From NCBI RefSeq assembly GCF_030272615.1, contig NC_081414.1, forward strand, positions 340,052,502 to 340,116,501: a stretch of 64,000 nt of DNA. The letters run 5' to 3'. This document shows positions 57,469 to 64,000 of this stretch, one piece after another (the stretch's first letter is position 1; each line of letters starts with the position of its first letter). The stretch comes from Cryptomeria japonica (Eukaryota; Streptophyta; Pinopsida; Cupressales; Cupressaceae). The notes under the pieces are model-generated. The model saw only the letters and a program-made list of their open reading frames with translations, searched no databases and had not been told where the DNA came from. The translations under genes were made by a program, and so were the position numbers.

Positions 57469-58062
57469 TCATTCATCAACATAATAACATGATTTGTCTC
57501 TATTTTTCTTAAATTTGTATCTCTGATATTCAGGGTTAGGCTTATATATTCTTTTAGCTTCTTCTCTCAATCTTGCATATCTATCAGGGCACGTAGATGC
57601 CATATAACCAATTTTATTGTAGTTAAAACATTTAAATGGTGCTTTACCTTCATACTTACTTCCAACTAGACCTTTAGGTATTTTCCTTGCAAATAGTGCT
57701 TCAAGCTCTTTCAATTCTTCATTCTCTCTTTTGATGTCTTCAAGTTCTCTTGCATAAAGTGCTTTCCAATCAGATTTCTCATATGATGATGATGCTTTGA
57801 AAACTAAATCTATTTTAATTGTAGCAATAGGACCAAATTCCTCAAGCTCAAAAGCTAAAAGTTTTCCAACCAAGGTATCTCTAGATATTGATGTATTAGG
57901 CATTGTTCTTAATTCATTTATAGTAGTTACTTTCATTTTGTATGTTGGTGGCAATGCTCTTAAAACTTTAGAAACAATCTCATCTTCACTTAATGATCCT
58001 TCACAACATTGTATACCTAAAATAATTTCATTAACTCTTTCCATAAAAGCAGAAATCCTTTC
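57469..58062 (-). pseudogene. gag: Element H gag, C-terminal part
   Basis: The copia gag pattern is clear: MHLPTERISAFMERVNEII, LPPTYKMKVTTINE, LVGKLLAFELEEFG. The nucleocapsid knuckle is damaged: CFNYNKIGYMASTC has Tyr in place of the second Cys and of the His. Element D cuts the N-terminal part, so the true start lies beyond the window. Confidence 0.88.
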
Positions 58063-58309
58063 TGTTGGCAAATGCACACTCCAATGAGATATTGTAGGTG
58101 ATTGAAGGTTTTGTCAATGAGTATTAATACTGTGTTATGGTGTGTTTTTCATGTGGTTGTTGTTATCTATGTTCATTGCATTATTTCTTGTTTATTGGTA
58201 CACAGTATTAATATGCTTTACATGTTTTAAGTTAAGAAAATCATTTAATCGGTTAGATATTGATTCACACCCCCCCCCCAACCTCTCAGTATCTGTGGGA
58301 ATCCTAACA
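58063..58309 (+). repeat. Element D 5' LTR, internally deleted
   Basis: It starts TGTTGGCAAATGCACAC as in the 3' LTR, jumps near 58,118-58,130 to the part equivalent to 63,885, and ends ATCCTAACA. A run of ten C residues at about 58,270-58,279 lies in the retained part. The lost middle includes the TATA box seen at 63,519. Confidence 0.9.
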
Positions 58310-58310
58310 A

Positions 58311-58323
58311 TTGGTATCAGAGC
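58311..58323 (+). other. Primer binding site of element D
   Basis: TTGGTATCAGAGC, one base after the LTR, is a perfect initiator-Met tRNA type. Confidence 0.95.
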
Positions 58324-58380
58324 TTGGTCCTCTATTTTCAGAAGCCTAACAGCTTGAGGAAGATCTTGACACCGATAGAG

Positions 58381-59453
58381 ATGGAAAACTTGATGAAGCA
58401 ATTAGAAGCAGCTCTCTCAGACTATGATGCAAAAAAGTTGAAAAATATCAAACTTGAAGATGATCTAAAGGCTGCACAGGATATTATTCAAGCACTTCAA
58501 GAAAATCTTACCATTGCAAGAAACAAGAGAAGAGAACTTTGTGAAAAGATGCAAAATAAGAATGATGAAAAGGAAACTCTTAGTGATCTGATAAACAAGT
58601 TGAAACAAGAAAATGTGACAACAAAGAATGAGATGCAGGATATGACTATGAGATTTTGTAAAGAAATTGAAGATAGAAAGAAGAATGAAGAAGATTTGAC
58701 TAGAAGACTAAGTGATGCTGCAAATGAGAGCACAAGACTTAGCTAGGAAAATGATTTGTTGAAGATAGATCTGATGCATACACAGAATTACTCTAATGAA
58801 CTTATGAGACAGAAAGAAATCTTGGAAAGAGAATTGGTTACTCCAAATCAGCACAAAGAAAATTCAAGAAAAGCTCAGAAGAACTTGGTGACTTGTTGAA
58901 GAATCAAAAACCTAATGGTGACACTTGTGGACTTGGCTTTGAAGCTGGTGAAAGCTTTGGTACTACAAACACACGGGATCATGGCAAACTGGTAAGACAA
59001 CCTATTGCTTATAAATGTAATGGCAAATGCTTTAATTGTAACAAGTATGGTCATAAAGCAAATCAATGTAGATCTAGAAATTATCAGAATACCAATACAC
59101 CCACTAGTCAATGTTCAAAATGAAACAAAGCTGGTCATAATTCTTAAAATTGCAGAATGAATGTAAGATGTTATTTTTGTGGAAGATTTGGACATCTATC
59201 TAATCAATGTAGAACACAAACCGACATAGGATATGGGAAAGCTATTCAGAAAAATAATGTGACTTGTTATGCTTGTAACAAGATTGGACATATTGCAAAA
59301 TTTTGTAGAAGCAAGTCCTCACGAGTAAATAACAAAGGTCCTAGTTTGAAAGGTAAAGAAAAGGTTGAAGAAGTAAAGCAGGAATTCTCAAAACAATGGA
59401 TCAGGAAATCAGAACTAAATGGTGATAGGAATACTCCTCCATCGGCAGAATAG
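58381..59453 (+). pseudogene. Element D ORF1 (coiled coil and four zinc knuckles)
   Basis: It starts MENLMKQLEAALSDYD 58 bases after the primer site. A strong coiled coil (about residues 1-120, for example DEKETLSDLINKLKQEN) ends at a stop at 58,744. A frameshift leads into the knuckle part: CFNCNKYGHKANQC, CSK.NKAGHNS.NC (two stops), CYFCGRFGHLSNQC and CYACNKIGHIAKFC. A charged end reads KEKVEEVKQEFSKQW. It has about 357 codons. No capsid domain is seen. It probably binds the element RNA. Confidence 0.87.
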
Positions 59454-59796
59454 AGTAACACTCCACTGGCAAGAGACTCTTCATCTAACTAAAGAAAATT
59501 CATTTGAGGGTTTGGCAATCAAATATGAAACATGCTATTATTCCCTCGGTTAATGGTAAGAAGTTGAAACTACTTCTATACCGGTAGATAAGTTAAGTGA
59601 TTACTTAACTGATAAGCATTAAATGAGGTGGTTGGCAAAATTAACATTATAAATCAGTGTTTGGCTCCATTTTCATTTCACCAAGCATTCAAACATTCGA
59701 AGAGCACAAAAATTCTTAAGCAAAGGCATTTCGAGCAAAGAAGTGAAGCAATTCAGCAAGCAATCATTCCTAAGGTAGATAAAGGTATTTATAATC
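59454..59796 (+). promoter_or_regulatory. Leader between ORF1 and ORF2 of element D, with TATA box
   Basis: CATTATAAAT at 59,645-59,654 is TATA-like, about 145 bases before the ORF2 start. CATTCAAAC and AAGAAGTGAAGC words follow as in C. AAGGTATTT (59,782-59,790) lies six bases before the ATG. It is probably an independent promoter and leader for ORF2. Confidence 0.55.
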
Positions 59797-62700
59797 ATGG
59801 CTTCTTCATCTATTCTTGAATTCATAGCAAACCCTACTGTAATCAAAGTGATTAAACGCCCTAGACCCATATTTCAGTTAGTTCCCAAAATTGCTAAGAA
59901 GGATGATAATGTAGGTGCATTTTCTCAAATTCCCAAAGGAGTAGTTTTTGCTGAAGACCCTAGGATGTACATACATTGTCACATAGAAGAATTAGGTGAT
60001 GAGGAAATCAAGAGCATGTACATATCAGTAATTTGTGACAATTCTAGTAATGTTAAACCTAAACATAAAATAGTTGAAACCCTAGGTTTCACTGAAATTC
60101 TCAATATTATGGACTTCCCTAAGGATGTTATAAGGATAGTTTTAAGTAGGGTACATGGTGCATTCTTCTGGTTGGACTCAGTTCACAAAATCACTAAAGA
60201 GGCAGTAAAGGTTGTGACAGGGTTACCCTCCACCGATAACAGACTTGATAAGACAAAGGAGGTCTCAAATGACCTAGTGACTAACCTAACAGGTGCAACA
60301 TCTGATAAGAGATCTTTAAGAGTAAATGATGTAACTGACATCAATGTCAGATTCATTAGCATGATTTTAGGCTACAAAACCACACATGCAAATAGGTTAA
60401 ACTCAGTCTCTAGCTTATGCATAAAGAGTGCCTATGATATGATTAAAGATAATGCAAAAATAGATGTGTGTGAATGGTTGAAAGATGAACTAATCGACAA
60501 TTTGGGAAAGATTAAGAAAGATAAAAAGTGGACATTTAGATTTGGAAACCTACTTGTCTATTTAATGTTGCACATAACAAAACAAGTTCCTGGTATCGGT
60601 AACAAAAATCTTGGTTTTGATATACCGGTAGGCAAACAATTGTCTAATTTACTAAATAACATGGGAGAAAATAGAGAAAAGAACATAGATGAGTACTTTC
60701 AGGCATTAAAGGCCCAGATGAATACAAGAGTCAGATTATCACAAGCAATTGTAAATAAGTATAAGGATGAAATATGCTTTGTTATTAAGAAGGATGAGAT
60801 TTGGATGGAGGCAGTTATCCCAAGAACCATTTGGGTTACTGAAATGGGTTATGAAACTGATGACCACATAATTGAAATATATGCATGGCCCTCCTGGAAG
60901 CACCCAAGGAACCTAAAGAAGAGATATTTGGCAGTGCTGAGACTATTGAAAATCAAATTCAATCAAAGAAAAGGGTAAAGGAGGTTGAAGCAACAGTTAG
61001 AAGAGGATCTAGACAAGCTAAAGCTATTAAGGATGATGTACTCAAACAAACTGGTATTACTGAAGATGAGTTAGAAGCACTTCAACCGGAAACTCACCTT
61101 TCACCGGTTGCAACTTCTTCTGAAAGTGATATGCCAACTGGATTTAAAAGAGTTGTGAGAAAAAGGGAACCTTCACCGGTATCTACACCTTCTCCTAGAA
61201 GAACCAGATAGAAACAACAAGCAGTAAGGCCCCCGGCTAGAAAAGTAACTCCAAAGAAGAAGTTAACACCCAAAAAGAAGACTCAACAAAACATTGCTCC
61301 AATTGACAAACTTCTAGATGAAATAACGGAGGATGGAAAGTTGAAGAACATCAATAAATTATATGATTCATTATCAGTTAATGACAAGGAGAAAGCTAAA
61401 AATGGTGTAATTCTACACTTGGACATTTACAAGAAATTTTTAATGCAAGTTGTAGATGAATTACCAGCAAAACTGTTTAAAAGACTTGAAGCTAGAAGGC
61501 AAGTTGTTGTAGAGCTTGATAAGAAAATAAAAGTTGAAAACTACTTGTTGTTCTTGTCAACTCACCAAAAGAGATAGATGATTTGATCTCTGAGGCTAAC
61601 TGATTAGTATTTTCAATTGCACACCGGCATATAGCACTTATGGTTGGTAGAGTGAATGAGGTAGCCGAGGAAACTGCTAATGCATGGGACATATTCCTTG
61701 AAGAGAAGGAAAAGTAGGAAGAATATAGAAATCCTAAACCCATCAAAGTATACCAAAAGGATAAGAATAAGGGAAAAGGAAAGGTTGGTGGACCACCTAG
61801 CATAAAAATAACAGATAATCTATCCCCACCACCTCTGGATACTCCACCGGTAGTTACCACTGACAATCAACTGGCTAGTGAGAGTATGGACATACCACAA
61901 GAGGACACAAATCCCAATTCTAAAGTGTTATATACAGTTGAAATTGACACTCATAAAGTCAATATTGTGGTAGATAAGGATTCAATAGGGAAAACAAATA
62001 TGGCTAATAAAACACCAGTAACAGATAGTACTGAAGGTAAATTGGCAGATGACAACACTAAGAAACAAATAGAGCAACAGGCTCCCTCTCAGCAATAGGT
62101 TCATACAGAGACAGTGCCACTGGCAACAGCCAAGCAATTCAAACCTTTTCTTAAAGAAATGAAAACACAAACTAACCTACCAGAGGTCACCACAAGCAAG
62201 GATATTGCTCCAACTGGCAAGATACAGAGTGTTGGCTCTTCAAATGCAGAATTCAAATCAACTAATGTAACAGAAGTTCTTTTGGATTCCATCAAGAAGA
62301 TAACAAATTGGAGCTCACAAGCATACGAGGCAATAGATGATACCATTCCAATTTTGAAAATGATAGCACCTAAGTGTAATGTAGATAATAAAGATTCTTT
62401 GAGTCAACTTGACACTTTGTCTAAGTATATTACTGACAACACTATGATAGTTGAACAAATAAAAGAGGAAGCATTCAAGGAGAGATTAGAGAAGGAAAAA
62501 CACAAATTCTTTGAGGAAGAAATAAAGAAGTGTACAAGATAATTTGACACACTTCTACCGGAACTATGTAGTACATTGAAGGAATTTAAAACTTTGTACA
62601 AGGATACGTGTAAAACTAACTTTTTGAAAGTTGATAGAGACTGAAAGATCAACAAGATACAGGAAGAAATAAATCAACTAGCTGACAATTTCATTAATTC

Positions 62701-63031
62701 ATCTGATTCATTATCAATTTTTGAGCAGAAAATAACAGGTTTTGAGGAAGAACTACTAAAATTAGAAAGAGAAAAGGAAAGAATAAAAGGTAAGGCTAAA
62801 GATCTAAAATGGAGACTAAGTCCAAAATTGGACTACCTCGCCTCCTTAAGAAAAGAAATATCTGATGCTTTGATTCAAAGACAGAAAACACTGGCAAAGC
62901 AAATGTAACACCTCACCGGTATAGTTTAGAGGATAGAGGCTGCAATAAAAGACAGCAAAAAGTTCCTTGAGAGCCTGAATCTGGTTTTGGCAGATCTTTT
63001 TCAGATTGTAACCAACCAGTTACAAGGGTGA
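59797..63031 (+). pseudogene. Element D ORF2 (unknown conserved protein)
   Basis: It starts MASSSILEFIANPTVIKVIK and is open for 393 codons. Conserved blocks: AEDPRMYIHCHIEELGDEE (residues 49-67), RIVLSRVHGAFFWLDSVHKI, TKEAVKVVTGLPSTDNRLDK, LGYKTTHANRLNSVSS, DVCEWLKDELIDNLGKIK, FDIPVGKQLSN, YFQALKAQMNTRVRL, MGYETDDHII. A shift near 60,890 continues as LEAPKEPKEEIFG and the TSSESDMPTGFKRV basic segment (phase open to 61,211). A second shift near 61,600 leads to an acidic middle and a helical tail ending LADLFQIVTNQLQG at 63,029. Total is about 1,078 codons. I recognise no catalytic motif. It is the best-preserved N-terminal half of the four copies. Confidence 0.84.
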
Positions 63032-63244
63032 AACTGGAAACCACACTCAATTGACACTTTGACAACCTTTGTCATTGACGCCAAAGGGGGAGTAGTGGAA
63101 TGAGAAAAATAATCAATAAATGACTCATCAACTCAGGGGGAGTACACATTCTTTTGGTACTCAATTTTTGGTAAGACAATTCTGGCAGATTTCCTTTTAG
63201 ATGACAGTTTTTGGATTTTTCTCATGAGTGTTGCCATCAATGCC

Positions 63245-63255
63245 AAAGGAGGAGA
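63245..63255 (+). other. Polypurine tract of element D
   Basis: AAAGGAGGAGA directly precedes the LTR start TGTTGG. The run-up GTGTTGCCATCAATGCC matches the same place in A, C and H. Confidence 0.88.
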
Positions 63256-63256
63256 T

Positions 63257-64000
63257 TGTTGGCAAATGCACACTCTAATGAGATATTGTAGGTGATTGAA
63301 GGTTTTTTCATTGATGGAAACCTTACAATCCTATGACATCAGCAAGGCAATTTACCAGCACTAGCAAGGTCAGACTCTACACCGGCACATAGACCACCAG
63401 CAACGACAGTGAAAGGAAGCATACCGACACATAAGCTGACAGGAATTTTGTTTGTAATTTATTTTGTTAATTACTGTAAAATAATTGTAAGCCAACTTGG
63501 CAAGTTGTAAAATGACTCATATATATAAGAGATCATTGTAGAACATGTTGTAAGAAGACAGAATGTGATTAGGCAAAACAAGGCAAACCTATTATGTGAA
63601 TTATAGGTTAAGGGTTTATGTATGAAGCAGAGCTATAAACTGGTACTGGATCTGGCATAGTAGATGCTATTTTGAAGCAGTACAAGACATTGGATTTATA
63701 TAATCCATTTTGTAAGTCAGTGAGACTTCCCATTTTGTAATTGAGCAGTGAGCTCTAGGCACTTGGCCTTCTTGCATGTGCAGGCCCCTATTGTAGCAGT
63801 AATATTCTCTTATTGGCCAGTAAGTGAATATTGTGGGTCACAAATCCCACCGAGGTTTTTCCCACACCGGGTTTCCTTGTTAGACTACTGTGTTAAGGTA
63901 TGTTTTTCATGTGGTTGTTATTATCTCTGTTTATTGCATTATTTCTTGTTTACCGGTACATAGTATTAATATTCTTTACATGTTTTAAGTTAAGAAAATC
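63257..64000 (+). repeat. Element D 3' LTR, cut by the window end
   Basis: 744 bp are visible, and the last bases match 58,228-58,243 of the 5' LTR, so about 65 more are expected. It contains a TATA box (ATATATATAAGA, 63,519-63,530), the CTCACTGCTCAATTACAAA block (here on the opposite strand, 63,735-63,757) and the CCACCGAGGTTTTTCCCACACCGG block shared with C. Confidence 0.92.
63519..63530 (+). promoter_or_regulatory. TATA box in the 3' LTR of element D
   Basis: ATATATATAAGA is the likely core promoter of the C/D family. It is lost from the deleted 5' LTR of D and degenerate in C. Confidence 0.6.

Larger units (their letters stand above)
46305..58062 (-). mobile_element. Element H: Ty1/copia retrotransposon, 5' end cut off by D and the window edge
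   Basis: Minus-strand order is gag, protease, integrase, reverse transcriptase, RNase H, then polypurine tract and 3' LTR. Integrase before reverse transcriptase defines copia. The integrase is split by element C, and removing C with one TTCAC copy restores the reading phase exactly. The gag is cut at 58,062 by element D; the 5' LTR should lie beyond the window. The polypurine neighbourhood (CATCAATGTCAAAGGGGGAGA) is of the kind seen in SIRE and Angela type copia elements. Several stops, frameshifts and a deletion in the reverse transcriptase make this copy inactive. Confidence 0.9.
58063..64000 (+). mobile_element. Element D: non-autonomous LTR retrotransposon with two ORFs, 3' LTR incomplete
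   Basis: Plus-strand sister of element C, inserted in the H gag. It has a shortened 5' LTR, a perfect primer site, ORF1, leader, ORF2 and polypurine tract, and most of a 3' LTR that leaves the window at 64,000. The left flank is CTTTC (58,058-58,062); the right flank is not in view. The 5' LTR is only 247 bp because about 570 bases, including the TATA box, are missing. The copy could therefore not be transcribed from its own promoter any more. Confidence 0.92.

Noticed and set aside
1-64000. tRNA, rRNA or host protein-coding genes
   Set aside because: I found no tRNA-like cloverleaf beyond primer-site words, no rRNA blocks, and no exon-like frames outside element proteins.

Overview
This window is plant nuclear DNA made almost entirely of nested LTR retrotransposons. 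I see no host gene, rRNA, tRNA or CRISPR array. The evidence is Ty1/copia and Ty3/gypsy polyproteins in the plant arrangements, initiator-Met-tRNA primer sites (TGGTATCAGAGC), polypurine tracts next to LTRs, TG...CA LTR ends and matching 5-bp target duplications. Deep nesting, long LTRs and heavy decay suggest a large seed-plant genome. A gymnosperm is my guess, not something the sequence proves.

Left block (1-27,689). Element E, a minus-strand gypsy relative, leaves LTR pieces at about 422-1,444 and 25,382-25,526. It was split by element A (minus, 1,445-25,381, target duplication CACTC). A was itself hit twice. Element I (plus, 5,249-13,880), a chromodomain gypsy, sits in A's second reading frame. 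Element F (minus, 17,061-24,882, target duplication ATACA), a gag-only gypsy with similar LTRs, sits in A's 5' LTR.

Middle block (27,690-46,304). Plus-strand Tat-type gypsy remains carry two RNase H domains. A truncated copy G1 (27,690-29,645) is fused directly to the gag of a second copy G2, which runs to about 45,945. A probable solo LTR (J) lies in the G2 gag. Element B (minus, 36,453-44,436) splits its second RNase H.

Right block (46,305-64,000). A minus-strand copia element H carries C (minus, 49,848-56,521, target duplication TTCAC) inside its integrase and D (plus, 58,063 past the window end) inside its gag.

The most interesting content is the set A, B, C and D. These are four copies, in three or so LTR families, of a non-autonomous LTR element with no protease, reverse transcriptase or integrase. 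All share one two-gene plan. ORF1 is a coiled coil followed by four or five CCHC zinc knuckles. ORF2 is about 1,060-1,120 codons, of unknown function, and conserved between families. Their primer sites and polypurine tracts, and for C/D the LTR sequence, match the copia element H. H-type elements are therefore the likely source of the enzymes that move them.
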